From the NCBI GenBank assembly GCA_028866275.1, contig JAGWIK010000018.1, forward strand, positions 1 to 39,592: a stretch of DNA of 39,592 bases, written 5' to 3'. The notes beneath the pieces were generated by a model. It worked only from the letters and a program-made list of their open reading frames with translations, was not told the DNA's origin and did no database searches. Source of the stretch: Alphaproteobacteria bacterium (GTDB taxonomy: Bacteria > Pseudomonadota > Alphaproteobacteria > UBA9219). This document shows positions 16,345-24,860 of the stretch, piece by piece. Position 1 is the first letter of the stretch. Every line of letters starts with the position of its first letter. The position numbers and the translations under genes are program-made.

Positions 16345-16373
16345 TTGACGCGGCATCCGGATACAAATAAAAG
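16345..16373 (+). promoter_or_regulatory. Candidate promoter of the orphan gene
   Basis: TTGACG (16345-16350), 17 bp, then TAAAAG (16368-16373). It lies in an AT-rich gap after mgtA and would start transcription around 16380, consistent with a GTG start at 16411. Confidence 0.45.
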
Positions 16374-16410
16374 GTATCTTATTGCCTTATTTGGTTTTTA
16401 TGGTGCGATT

Positions 16411-17028
16411 GTGAAAAAGAAATTTAAGAACGCCGCCGCGCAGAGCCTGACGGATATCCGGATAAGGAGTGCGCTTTTTTCCACCCACACTTATCGTCTT
16501 GATGTCCCGATTACCGGCAAAAAGCTGGTTGTCGACTATTACGCGTTTCGCGGCAGTCAGGATGTCGAGCCCGTCATGATGGAACAGCATTACGCCGCGG
16601 AAACCTATCAGCAGGATTACACCTATGCCGTTATGCCCTTGATGGGCGGCCACGAACAGCGATTCAAGATCGTGCTTCTGAAACATTCCACCGTTCCCCC
16701 GAATTCGGCCTATAGATTCCCGAACGGATGCCAATCGCTGTCGGAACAATTTGTTCAAAGAAATCAGGAAACGGGCAAACCAACCTTTACCCTGCACGAG
16801 GCGATCGCGTTCCTGCGCGGCATTGAAGTTAAAGATGCCAAAACCGGTTTTCGCCTTAACACGCCGTTATTAACCGAGGCGGTGTTGATTCAAGAAAATA
16901 CGGACAAGCATTGGCAGGCAAGAACCGGCAACGGGCGCGGACGGAATCGCGGAGCCACGGTCTTTGTGATGGAAACGGCCAAGCGCGCCCCCATGTCCGG
17001 CGCGTACCGGACGATGGTTCCCGCATAA
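16411..17028 (+). CDS. Hypothetical protein, no recognisable family
   Basis: An open frame of 205 residues from GTG 16411. The frame stays open back to 16291, overlapping mgtA, but the upstream part is Phe/Ser-rich and lies before the predicted promoter, so the GTG start is preferred. The protein is soluble and basic, with no signal peptide or membrane helix from this start. Visible stretches are THTYRLDVPITGKKLVVDYYAF, YAVMPLMGGHEQRFKIVLLKH, a central FTLHEAIAFLRGIEV and a Gly/Arg-rich patch RTGNGRGRNRGATVFVME. I do not recognise it. Composition is less GC-rich at the 5' end than in its neighbours, which may point to recent acquisition. Confidence 0.55.
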   Translation: MKKKFKNAAAQSLTDIRIRSALFSTHTYRLDVPITGKKLVVDYYAFRGSQDVEPVMMEQHYAAETYQQDYTYAVMPLMGGHEQRFKIVLLKHSTVPPNSAYRFPNGCQSLSEQFVQRNQETGKPTFTLHEAIAFLRGIEVKDAKTGFRLNTPLLTEAVLIQENTDKHWQARTGNGRGRNRGATVFVMETAKRAPMSGAYRTMVPA

Positions 17029-17073
17029 TATTACGCTTGATAGCCCGGGATATCGGGGCGTTTGCCGAACCGG

Positions 17074-18231
17074 CTATGCATCTGCGCGTTTCTCAACCAC
17101 CACGCGCCGGCCCTTCAATCCCAGAACGACTTCGCCGCGTTTGAGCGCAAGGGCGAGGTTGCCGAACAATTCCCGCCGCCAGCCATGCAGCGCGGGCACG
17201 TCGGCGGCGTCATTGGCGGCAATATCTTCCAGATCGTCGGTATGGGCGATCAGCTTGGCGGCAACGCCGTGTTCTTCGCTGACTTGCTTCAACAGAACCT
17301 TCAGCAGATCGACCACCGGCCCCAGCCCGCCGGGCAGGTTCCGGCGTTCATCGCCTTTCGGGCATTGGTCGACCGGCAAAGCCAGCGCGCGCGCCACCGC
17401 GTCGATCAGGTCGCGCCCGCCGCGGCTTTCGGCAAAACCGTTGCCCACGCCGCGAATACGCGCCAGTTCCGCCGCGTCCTGTGGCGGGTGGTGAATGATT
17501 TCCAGCAGGGCTTCGTCGCGCATCACGCGGCCGCGCGGCACGTCGAGCCGTTGTGCTTCCAGATCGCGCCATGCCGCCACTTCCTGCGCCAGCGCGCATA
17601 AACGCGGTTTGTCGCTGCGCAGTTTCAGACGCCGCCACGCGTCGCGCGGGTCGGCGGCATAGGTCGACGGCGCAGTCAAAAACGCCATTTCTTCGGCGAC
17701 CCATGCCGTGCGGGCGTTTTTATCCAGCATGGTTTTCAGCTTGCGGTAAACCTCGCGCAAATGGATGACGTCGCCCAGCGCGTAGTCGATCTGCTTGTCC
17801 GACAAGGGACGGCGCGCCCAGTCGGTAAAACGGCTGGATTTGTCGATTTTCGCGCCCGCCAGCGACGTCGCCAGCGTTTCATAGCTGGCGGATTCGCCAT
17901 AGCCGCAGACCATCGCCGCCACTTGCGTGTCGACCATCGGCGCGGGCACGCGGCCCGTCAGGTTATAGAAAATTTCGACATCCTGCCGCGCGGCGTGGAA
18001 AACCTTCAATACATTCGGGTTGGCCAGCAGGTCGAATAAAGGCGCGAGGTCGATGCCTTCGGCCAGCGGGTCGATGGCAACGGATTCATCGGCGCCGCCG
18101 ACCTGAACAAGGCACAGTTTCGGCCAGAACGTGCGTTCGCGCATGAATTCGGTATCGACGGTAATGAATGCGGCGTTTTGCTGGCGGTTGCAAAAATCGG
18201 CAAGCGCGGCGGTCGTGGTGATCAGGGACAT
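17074..18231 (-). CDS. rnd: Ribonuclease D
   Basis: A 385-residue 3'-5' exoribonuclease, the standard length. The DEDD exonuclease motifs are FITVDTEFMRERTFWPKLCLVQV (Exo I), KVFHAARQDVEIFY (Exo II) and KQIDYALGDVIHLREVY (Exo III, Tyr-type). One or two HRDC domains follow (about 205-290 and onward), with LDVPRGRVMRDEALLEI and RIRGVGNGFAESRG. The enzyme trims 3' ends of tRNA precursors and other small RNAs. The start at 18231 (MSLITTTAALADFC) is the normal alphaproteobacterial N-terminus; the longer frame to 18465 runs across the divergent gene. It is divergent from the SapC-family gene, 113 bp away. Confidence 0.95.
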   Translation of the reverse strand: MSLITTTAALADFCNRQQNAAFITVDTEFMRERTFWPKLCLVQVGGADESVAIDPLAEGIDLAPLFDLLANPNVLKVFHAARQDVEIFYNLTGRVPAPMVDTQVAAMVCGYGESASYETLATSLAGAKIDKSSRFTDWARRPLSDKQIDYALGDVIHLREVYRKLKTMLDKNARTAWVAEEMAFLTAPSTYAADPRDAWRRLKLRSDKPRLCALAQEVAAWRDLEAQRLDVPRGRVMRDEALLEIIHHPPQDAAELARIRGVGNGFAESRGGRDLIDAVARALALPVDQCPKGDERRNLPGGLGPVVDLLKVLLKQVSEEHGVAAKLIAHTDDLEDIAANDAADVPALHGWRRELFGNLALALKRGEVVLGLKGRRVVVEKRADA

Positions 18232-18344
18232 AAAACAAACTTTGGTCAATGGAACAGGCCGCAAGGCTACAACCTTACCGGCCTTGCCACAACCCCACCC
18301 GTGCCATATAAAACAAGCGACATTTTCATCGAGGGATTCCCGCC

Positions 18345-19091
18345 ATGACATCATCCGCCGCCGCCACGCCCGAAGCCGCCATGCCGATGTTTTACACCGC
18401 GCCGCGCCCCCTTGACCGCGTGCGCGACGCCAAGACGAAGTTGAGCCGCCCGACGGATTTTTCATTCGCCGCCAAGACCAACGCCATTCCGTTGCTGGTC
18501 GATGAATTCCCGATGGCGGCCGCCTATTACCCCATTGTGTTCGCCGACGGCCCCGTGCCGGTTCCGGCGGCGGTGGTTGGATTGAAAAACGATCAAAATC
18601 TTTTCATCGGCGCGGACAAAACCTGGATGGGCGGCGCGTATCTGCCCGCCTATGTGCGCCGCTATCCGTTCATTCTGATGGACGACGCCGATAACAAGCA
18701 ATTCGTTTTGTGCATCGACGAAGGCAGCGGCATGCTGGGCGAAACCGGCGAATTTTCCCTGTTCGACGGCGAGGAGCCCAGCGCCTTCACCAAAAGCGCG
18801 ATGGAATTCTGCGCCGCGCTGCGCCAGCAGGGCGACAGCACCGACGAATTCGTCAAGGCGTTGAAGGAATATGATCTGTTGATGCCCAATAACGCCGAAA
18901 TCGCCGCGCGCGACGGCAGCCGCGTGCAGCTAAGCGGCTTTCTGATCGTCGACCCGAAGAAATTCGACGCCCTGCCCGACAGCGTCGTTTTGCAATGGCG
19001 CAAGAAAGGCTGGCTCGGCCTTGTTTATGCCCAGCTGCTGTCGTCGCATCGCTGGCAGAATCTGGTCGATCTGATGCACAGGGCGGCGTGA
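18345..19091 (+). CDS. SapC family protein
   Basis: A 248-residue soluble protein matching the SapC family (named after an S-layer locus in Campylobacter; biochemical role unknown). Typical features are the N-terminal NAIPLLVDEFPMAAAYYPIVF, the central GAYLPAYVRRYPFILM, and FVLCIDEGSGMLGETGEFSLFDGEEPS, then LSGFLIVDPKKFDALPDSVVLQWRKKGWLGLVYAQLLSSHRW at the C-terminus. No signal peptide is seen. Its TGA overlaps the ATG of the yejA-type gene by one base, so the two are translationally coupled. That coupling suggests a functional or regulatory link with peptide uptake that I cannot specify. Confidence 0.85.
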   Translation: MTSSAAATPEAAMPMFYTAPRPLDRVRDAKTKLSRPTDFSFAAKTNAIPLLVDEFPMAAAYYPIVFADGPVPVPAAVVGLKNDQNLFIGADKTWMGGAYLPAYVRRYPFILMDDADNKQFVLCIDEGSGMLGETGEFSLFDGEEPSAFTKSAMEFCAALRQQGDSTDEFVKALKEYDLLMPNNAEIAARDGSRVQLSGFLIVDPKKFDALPDSVVLQWRKKGWLGLVYAQLLSSHRWQNLVDLMHRAA

Positions 19092-20902
19092 TGCTGCGCG
19101 CGCTTGTTTTCGCCCTCGCCCTGCTTGTCGCGGCGCCGGCCTTGGCCCAGACCGCGCAAGACGGCATCGCGCTGCATGGCGCGCCGAAATACCCGCCCGG
19201 CTTTACCCATTTCGATTACGTCAATCCCGACGCGCCCAAAGGCGGCACGCTGCATCTGGCGTCGATCGGCACCTTCGATACCGTCAACCCCTTTACCCTG
19301 AAAGGCGTGGCGGCCGACGGCGCGGGGATGGTATTCGACACGCTGATGACGCAATCGATGGACGAACCGTTCAGCGAATACGGCCTTCTGGCGCAAAGCG
19401 TCACCGTCGCGCCCGACCATACATGGGTTTCGTATAAACTTCGCCCCGAAGCGCGGTTTCAGGACGGCAAGCCCGTAACCGCCGACGATGTGATTTTTTC
19501 GTTCAATACGTTGCGCGACAAAGGGCATCCGTTTTATCGCAGCTATTATAAGGACGTCGTCAAGGCCGAGAAGACCGGCCCCGAAACGGTCAAATTTACC
19601 TTCCGCGACGGCACCAACACCGAATTGCCCCTGATTATGGGGCAATTGCCGGTATTCGAGAAAACGGACTGGAAGAATAAGGATTTTGCCGCCACCACGC
19701 TGACGCCGATTATCGGCAGCGGCCCGTACAAGATCGAAAGCATGCAGCCCGGGCGCAGCATCACCTATGTCCGCGTCAAAAACTGGTGGGGCGCGAACCT
19801 GCCTGTCAACAAAGGCCGGTATAATTTCGACCGCATCGCTTATGATTATTATCGCGACTCGACCGTCGCGTTGCAGGCTTTTTTCGCGGGCCGGTATGAT
19901 TTCCGCGCCGAAAATATCGCGAAAAACTGGGCGTTGGCCTATAATACGCCCGCCGTGCAGCAGGGGCTGATCAAGCGGCAGGAGATCAAAAACGAACTGC
20001 CCGCCGGCATGCAGGGTTTCATTTTCAACATCCGCCGCCCGTTATTTCAGGATGTGCGCGTGCGCGAAGCGTTGAACGACGCGTTCGATTTCGAATGGGC
20101 GAACAAAAATCTGGCCTATGGGGCGTACAAACGCACCACCAGTTATTTCGAAAATTCGGAACTTGCCGCCACCGGTTTGCCGTCGCCCGCGGAATTGAAG
20201 CTTCTGAACCCGTTCCGCGCGCAATTGCCGCCGGAATTGTTCACCAAGCCTTTCGCCCTGCCCGTCAGCGACGGCAGCGGCGAGAACCGCGACAATCTGC
20301 GCGCCGCCGCGGCTTTGCTGAAACAGGCGGGGTGGACCATTCAGAACGGCGTTCTGGCCAATGCCAAGGGGCAGCCCTTTACCTTTGAAATCATCGACGA
20401 CGAACCGGCATTCACCCGCTGGATCGAGCCGTTCCTGAGCAATCTGAGACGGCTGGGCATTCAGGCGACGTTCCGTATTGTCGATACGTCGCAATACCAG
20501 AACCGGCTGGACAATTTCGATTTCGACATGACGGTGTCGGTGTTCCCGCAATCGCTGTCGCCGGGCAACGAGGAATTCGATTTCTGGGGATCGTCGCGCG
20601 CCAACCAGAAAGGCAGCCGGAATTTGATCGGCGTGCATGATCCGGTCGTCGACGCCCTGCTGCAGAAACTGGTGCATGCCGACAGCCGCGAGGATCTGGT
20701 GACCGCGTGCCGCGCGTTGGACCGCGTGTTGTCGTGGCAATATTACCTGATCCCGAACTGGTATATCGGGTCGTTCCGTATCGCCTATTGGGATAAATTC
20801 GGCCAGCCGAAGATCGCGCCGCCTTATGGGTTGGCGGTGGCCGATACGTGGTGGGTCGATCCGGCCAAGGCGGCGAAGATCGACGCCGCGCAGGGACGGT
20901 AA
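19091..20902 (+). CDS. yejA: Periplasmic peptide-binding protein, YejA type (family 5 solute-binding protein)
   Basis: A 603-residue binding protein with a Sec signal peptide (MLRALVFALALLVAAPALAQ) and the YejA-like start GIALHGAPKYPPGFTHFDYVNPDAPKGGTLHLAS. The SBP_bac_5 core covers residues about 100-500, with YKLRPEARFQDGKPVTADDVIFSFNTL, RVKNWWGANLPVNKGRYNFDRI and QGFIFNIRRPLFQDVRVREALNDAFDFEW. The C-terminal SLSPGNEEFDFWGSSRANQKGSRNLIGVHDPVVDAL is characteristic of YejA. It should deliver oligopeptides or microcin-C-like peptides to a Yej permease. The ATG at 19091 overlaps the SapC-family stop. The only Yej permease in view is at 1529, on the same strand but 16 kb upstream. Confidence 0.9.
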   Translation: MLRALVFALALLVAAPALAQTAQDGIALHGAPKYPPGFTHFDYVNPDAPKGGTLHLASIGTFDTVNPFTLKGVAADGAGMVFDTLMTQSMDEPFSEYGLLAQSVTVAPDHTWVSYKLRPEARFQDGKPVTADDVIFSFNTLRDKGHPFYRSYYKDVVKAEKTGPETVKFTFRDGTNTELPLIMGQLPVFEKTDWKNKDFAATTLTPIIGSGPYKIESMQPGRSITYVRVKNWWGANLPVNKGRYNFDRIAYDYYRDSTVALQAFFAGRYDFRAENIAKNWALAYNTPAVQQGLIKRQEIKNELPAGMQGFIFNIRRPLFQDVRVREALNDAFDFEWANKNLAYGAYKRTTSYFENSELAATGLPSPAELKLLNPFRAQLPPELFTKPFALPVSDGSGENRDNLRAAAALLKQAGWTIQNGVLANAKGQPFTFEIIDDEPAFTRWIEPFLSNLRRLGIQATFRIVDTSQYQNRLDNFDFDMTVSVFPQSLSPGNEEFDFWGSSRANQKGSRNLIGVHDPVVDALLQKLVHADSREDLVTACRALDRVLSWQYYLIPNWYIGSFRIAYWDKFGQPKIAPPYGLAVADTWWVDPAKAAKIDAAQGR

Positions 20903-20914
20903 CCGTTTCGACGG

Positions 20915-23900
20915 CTACGCCGCCAGCAGGGCCAGTTCTTCCAGAATCTTTTTGACGCCCGCCGGACGCAACGCGGCGTCGCCCCATGCGCGCAGGACAA
21001 CCAGTTTCTGGTCGGGACGCACCTTGACCGTGCCCGCCTGCGCGCCGATCCACGGCAGCAACCTGTCGGGCCGCGCGAAGCTGTCTTTATGAAAGGCGAT
21101 GACAGCGCCTTTATCCCCCGCGTCGATTTTCGCCACGCCCGCGCGGCGGCATAATTGCTTGATCGCCACGGTTTGCAGCAGGTTTTCGACTTCGGCGGGC
21201 AAGGGGCCGAAACGGTCGATCATTTCCGCCGCCACGGTTTCGATGTCGGCATCGTCGGCTATGTCCGACAGGCGACGATACAGCCCCAGCCGCACATTCA
21301 AATCCGCGACATAGGCGTCGGGGATCAGCACCGACAGGCCCAGATTGATTTGCGGCACCCATCTGTCTTCGGACGGCTCCGCGCCCCCTGCCCGCGCCGA
21401 GGCCACCGCGTCTTCCAGCATTTGCTGATAGAGTTCGACCCCGACTTCGCGGACATGGCCCGATTGTTCTTCGCCCAGCAGGTTGCCGGAGCCGCGGATG
21501 TCCATATCGTGGCTGGCGAGCTGGAACCCCGCGCCGAGCTGTTCCAGCGTCTGGATGACTTCGAGCCGCTGCAGGGCCGTCGGCGCCAAAGGCGCGCCCG
21601 CGCCATAAGTCAGATAGGCATAGCCGCGCAATTTGCCGCGCCCGACGCGCCCGCGCAATTGATACAGGCCCGCCAGCCCGAACCGGTCGGCGCGATGCAG
21701 GATAATGGTGTTGGCGTTGGGAATGTCGAGGCCGGATTCGACGATATTGGTGGCCAGCAGAATGTCGAATTGCCGCGCGTCGAACGCGGTCATGATGTCG
21801 TCGAGCTGCGTCGGCGTCATGCGCCCGTGGGCCATGACGAGTTTGACTTCGGGCACGAGTTCGCGCAACGCGGCCGCGACGCTGTCCAGATCTTCGATAT
21901 GCGGGCAGACGTAAAAACACTGCCCGCCGCGATAATGTTCGCGCATGATGGCTTCGCGGATCACCAGCGGGTCGTAAGGCAGCACGAAGGTGCGCACCGC
22001 CAGACGGTCGAGCGGCGGCGTGGCGATCAGGCTGAGTTCGCGCACCCCCGCCAGCGCCAGTTGCAGCGTGCGCGGAATGGGCGTCGCGGTCAGGGTCAGG
22101 ACATGGACTTCGGCGCGCAATTGTTTCAACGCTTCCTTTTGCTTGACGCCGAAATGCTGTTCCTCGTCGATGATCATGAGGCCCAGATTTTTGAACGCGA
22201 CGTCCTTGCCCAGAAGCGCGTGCGTGCCGACGACGATGTCGACGCGGCCTTCGCGCGCGTCTTCTTTCGTGCGTTTGGCCTCGGCCGCCGGAACCATGCG
22301 CGACAATTGCGCCACGCGCACGGGAAAGCCGCGGAAACGGTTGCTGAAATTGTTGAAATGCTGGCGCGCCAGCAATGTCGTCGGCACCACCACCGCGACC
22401 TGTAGCCCCGCCTGCACGGCGGCGAAGGCGGCGCGCAACGCGACTTCGGTCTTGCCGAACCCGACATCGCCGCACACCAGCCTGTCCATCGGTTTGCCGC
22501 TGGCCATGTCGGCCAATACTTCGGAAATGGCTTTTTCCTGATCGTCGGTTTCGGCGTAGGGAAACCGCGCGGCGAATTCCTGATAAGCGCCTTCGGGGAC
22601 TTCGACCACTTCGCCGGTTTTGATCGCGCGTTCGGCGGCGATTTTCATCAGCGCGTCGGCCATGTCCTTCAGCCGTTTTTTCACGCGCGATTTGCGCGTC
22701 TGCCAGCCGAGACCGCCGAGTTTGTCGAGCACCGCGCCCGTTTCCGCCCCGCCATAGCGCGTCAGGAGGTCGAGATTTTCCACCGGCACGAATAATTTGT
22801 CGCCGCCGTCATAAATCAATTTGACGCAATCATGCGACGTGCCCAGCACCGTCAGCGTTTCGATGCCTTCGTAACGCCCGATGCCGTGTTCGCCGTGCAC
22901 GACGAAATCGCCGGGATTGAGGGAGCCAAGTTCCATCTGGAATTGCTTGGCGGCGCGGCGTTTGCGCGGGCTGCGCACCAGACGGTCGCCGAGGATATCC
23001 TGTTCGGTGATGATCGCGAGGTCGGGCGACACGAAGCCGTGTTCCAGCCCCAGAATAACGAGGCCGACCAGCTTGGTGTCGAGCTTGCGCAGCGCGTCGT
23101 ACGATTCCACGCCGGATTGCGCCGACACGCCGTGCGCGCGCAGCAACCCCGCCAGCCGTTCGGCGGAACCCTGGCTGTAACAGGCGATGGCGACGCGGCG
23201 GTTTTGTTTCTGTTCGCCGTCGATATGGTTTTGCAGTTCGGCATAAATATCGGCTTCTTTGCCCGACAATCTGGCGGCGGCGAAATCGCGCCCGCGCCGG
23301 CCGCGGCAATCGATCTGCGCCGCGCTGTCTTCGACGGCCGCGAAGGGCGACAAGCCCCCTGCCGCGCGCGCGGCCAGCCCCGCGTCGATATCGCCTTGCC
23401 CCAGATACAGGCTGGCGACCGGGGCGGGTTTATAGGGCACGCTGCCGTCGTTTTTCTTGGCGCGTTTGGCGGCCTGATACAGGCCAAAGCGCGATTGATA
23501 AAAATCGTCGATTTGCTGCAGCCGCGCGGCTACGGCTTCGTCGGCCTGATGATCCAGAATGGCCGGCGCGTCGGGCAGATAGTCGAACAGGCTGTGCAGG
23601 CGCGGATAAAACAGACCCAGCCAATGTTCGACGCCGGGGAATTTGCGCCCCTGCGACACGGATTCGTACAAGGCGTCACTGTCGGTCACCGCGCCGAACA
23701 GGGCGCGATAGGCCGACCGGAAATGCGCGATGCTGTCGTCGGTCAGAATCGCTTCGGAAATGGGGCCCAGATGGAAGCGGTCGATCTTGCCGGTCGTCGT
23801 CTGACTTAACGGGTCGAACACGCGGATGCTGTCGATATCGTCGCCGAAGAAGTCGAGCCGCAACGGCGCGTCGTAACCGGGCGGGAACAAATCGACGATG

Positions 23901-24403
23901 CCGCCGCGCACGGCGAATTCGCCCGCTTCGCGCACCGTGCCCGCATTGACATAGCCGTTTTGCGCCAGAAAATGCCGTAATTTTTCCACCGGCAGCGTGT
24001 CGCCGACGCCGGCATTCAGGCTGGTTTGGGCAAGGACATCGGGCGGCAGGGTTTTTTGCGTCACCGCATTGACGGTGGTCAAGACCACGCAGGGCTTGGT
24101 AAAGCCGCCGCGCAGGCGCGACAAAGCGGCGATACGCTGGGCCGCGATGTCGCTGTGCGGCGACACGCGGTCATAGGGCAGGCAATCCCATGCCGGAAAC
24201 GAAACGATTTCGATATGCGGGGCAAAGAACCCCAGCACATCCGCCACCACCGCGGCGCGGGTATCGTCGGTCGCGATATAAATGACGGGCTTGCCGTGCG
24301 CGCGTCCGGCAATTTCGGCCAGCACGCGGGCGTCATGCCCCGGCGGCGCGGCGGCCAGCGTCACGCGGTTATTGTTATTTATATCCCAATGAGTTGCGAA
24401 CAT
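20915..24403 (-). CDS. mfd: Transcription-repair coupling factor Mfd
   Basis: A 1162-residue translocase of normal length. The N-terminal UvrB-homology part includes RHFLAQNGYVNAGTVREAGEFAVRGGIVDLFPPG. The RNA-polymerase-interacting module carries GDFVVHGEHGIGRYEGIETL. The RecG-like motor has Walker A GDVGFGKTEVALRAAF (about 643-658), motif II DEEQHFG (about 746), LTATPIPRTLQLAL and the TRG-like region. The C-terminal TRCF domain (AEMIDRFGPLPAEVENLL) closes it. Mfd removes stalled RNA polymerase from damaged DNA and recruits UvrA; uvrC is also in this window. Its ATG lies 3 bp after the sdhE stop, so both are in one operon. Confidence 0.97.
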   Translation of the reverse strand: MFATHWDINNNNRVTLAAAPPGHDARVLAEIAGRAHGKPVIYIATDDTRAAVVADVLGFFAPHIEIVSFPAWDCLPYDRVSPHSDIAAQRIAALSRLRGGFTKPCVVLTTVNAVTQKTLPPDVLAQTSLNAGVGDTLPVEKLRHFLAQNGYVNAGTVREAGEFAVRGGIVDLFPPGYDAPLRLDFFGDDIDSIRVFDPLSQTTTGKIDRFHLGPISEAILTDDSIAHFRSAYRALFGAVTDSDALYESVSQGRKFPGVEHWLGLFYPRLHSLFDYLPDAPAILDHQADEAVAARLQQIDDFYQSRFGLYQAAKRAKKNDGSVPYKPAPVASLYLGQGDIDAGLAARAAGGLSPFAAVEDSAAQIDCRGRRGRDFAAARLSGKEADIYAELQNHIDGEQKQNRRVAIACYSQGSAERLAGLLRAHGVSAQSGVESYDALRKLDTKLVGLVILGLEHGFVSPDLAIITEQDILGDRLVRSPRKRRAAKQFQMELGSLNPGDFVVHGEHGIGRYEGIETLTVLGTSHDCVKLIYDGGDKLFVPVENLDLLTRYGGAETGAVLDKLGGLGWQTRKSRVKKRLKDMADALMKIAAERAIKTGEVVEVPEGAYQEFAARFPYAETDDQEKAISEVLADMASGKPMDRLVCGDVGFGKTEVALRAAFAAVQAGLQVAVVVPTTLLARQHFNNFSNRFRGFPVRVAQLSRMVPAAEAKRTKEDAREGRVDIVVGTHALLGKDVAFKNLGLMIIDEEQHFGVKQKEALKQLRAEVHVLTLTATPIPRTLQLALAGVRELSLIATPPLDRLAVRTFVLPYDPLVIREAIMREHYRGGQCFYVCPHIEDLDSVAAALRELVPEVKLVMAHGRMTPTQLDDIMTAFDARQFDILLATNIVESGLDIPNANTIILHRADRFGLAGLYQLRGRVGRGKLRGYAYLTYGAGAPLAPTALQRLEVIQTLEQLGAGFQLASHDMDIRGSGNLLGEEQSGHVREVGVELYQQMLEDAVASARAGGAEPSEDRWVPQINLGLSVLIPDAYVADLNVRLGLYRRLSDIADDADIETVAAEMIDRFGPLPAEVENLLQTVAIKQLCRRAGVAKIDAGDKGAVIAFHKDSFARPDRLLPWIGAQAGTVKVRPDQKLVVLRAWGDAALRPAGVKKILEELALLAA

Positions 24404-24406
24404 ATT

Positions 24407-24673
24407 TTAATCTTGTTTCTTGGCATAATGATGGGCGCAAAGCAGACGCATCACCGTATCATCCTGTTCCGCGGGCACGGGTTTGACGCCCGCGACCCAG
24501 TCGTAAACATCGGGGTCGGACAGGTTCAGAATCTGTTCATAGCGGTCAAGCTGGGCGGGGGTAAAGCCGTCCAGTTGCGCATCGGCGAAACTGCCCATCA
24601 ACAGATCCATTTCGCGCGTGCCGCGATGCCAGCTGCGAAACCGCAGGGCGCGGCGACGGTTATCGTCGGTCAT
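24407..24673 (-). CDS. sdhE: FAD assembly factor SdhE
   Basis: An 88-residue protein of the SdhE/YgfY family that helps attach FAD covalently to succinate dehydrogenase flavoprotein. The key motif RGxxE is present as RGTREMD, followed by the small helical bundle ending FTPAQLDRYEQILNLSDPDVYDWVAG. The start at 24673 (MTDDNRRRALRFRSW) matches family length and has GGGGGAT and GGAA upstream; an ATG at 24718 would add a 15-residue extension overlapping a hairpin and is less likely. It is the first gene of sdhE-mfd, divergent from recG, an arrangement well known in alphaproteobacteria. Confidence 0.92.
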   Translation of the reverse strand: MTDDNRRRALRFRSWHRGTREMDLLMGSFADAQLDGFTPAQLDRYEQILNLSDPDVYDWVAGVKPVPAEQDDTVMRLLCAHHYAKKQD

Positions 24674-24748
24674 TTCCAATATCCCCCAGAGCCTTTTCCG
24701 GATAGGCAGAACCGGCATTCGCCGGAAAAGCCTCTGTTTTTTTGTTTA

Positions 24749-24811
24749 AGACCGGCGATTCACCGTTAATGTGGAACCATAAAATGGTTCCACATTAACG
24801 GATCGCGGTCT
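24749..24811. repeat. 63-bp inverted repeat with an 18-bp perfect stem between sdhE and recG
   Basis: Arm CCGTTAATGTGGAACCAT (24763-24780) is matched exactly by 24784-24801 across a 3-base loop AAA. Outer arms AGACCG.CGAT (24749-24759) and ATCGCGGTCT (24802-24811) extend it with one bulge and a small internal loop. No T-run flanks it on either side, so it is not a standard terminator. Its right arm overlaps the expected -35 region of recG. Confidence 0.95.
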
Positions 24812-24829
24812 AATTTACGGGCAAAGCTT

Positions 24830-24835
24830 TATAAT
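24830..24835 (+). promoter_or_regulatory. Candidate -10 element of recG
   Basis: A perfect TATAAT, 25 bp before the recG ATG. At 17 bp upstream there is no consensus -35 (GGTCTA at 24807-24812), and that stretch belongs to the inverted repeat, so a bound factor or the repeat itself could set promoter activity. Confidence 0.45.
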
Positions 24836-24860
24836 AAATCGGCCCCCAACACCAGAACCC

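Noticed and set aside
24700-24740. Intrinsic terminator with T-run on the plus strand before recG
   Set aside because: A 9-bp stem CTTTTCCGG/CCGGAAAAG and a T-run exist, but no plus-strand gene ends there; its role as a terminator has no transcript to act on.
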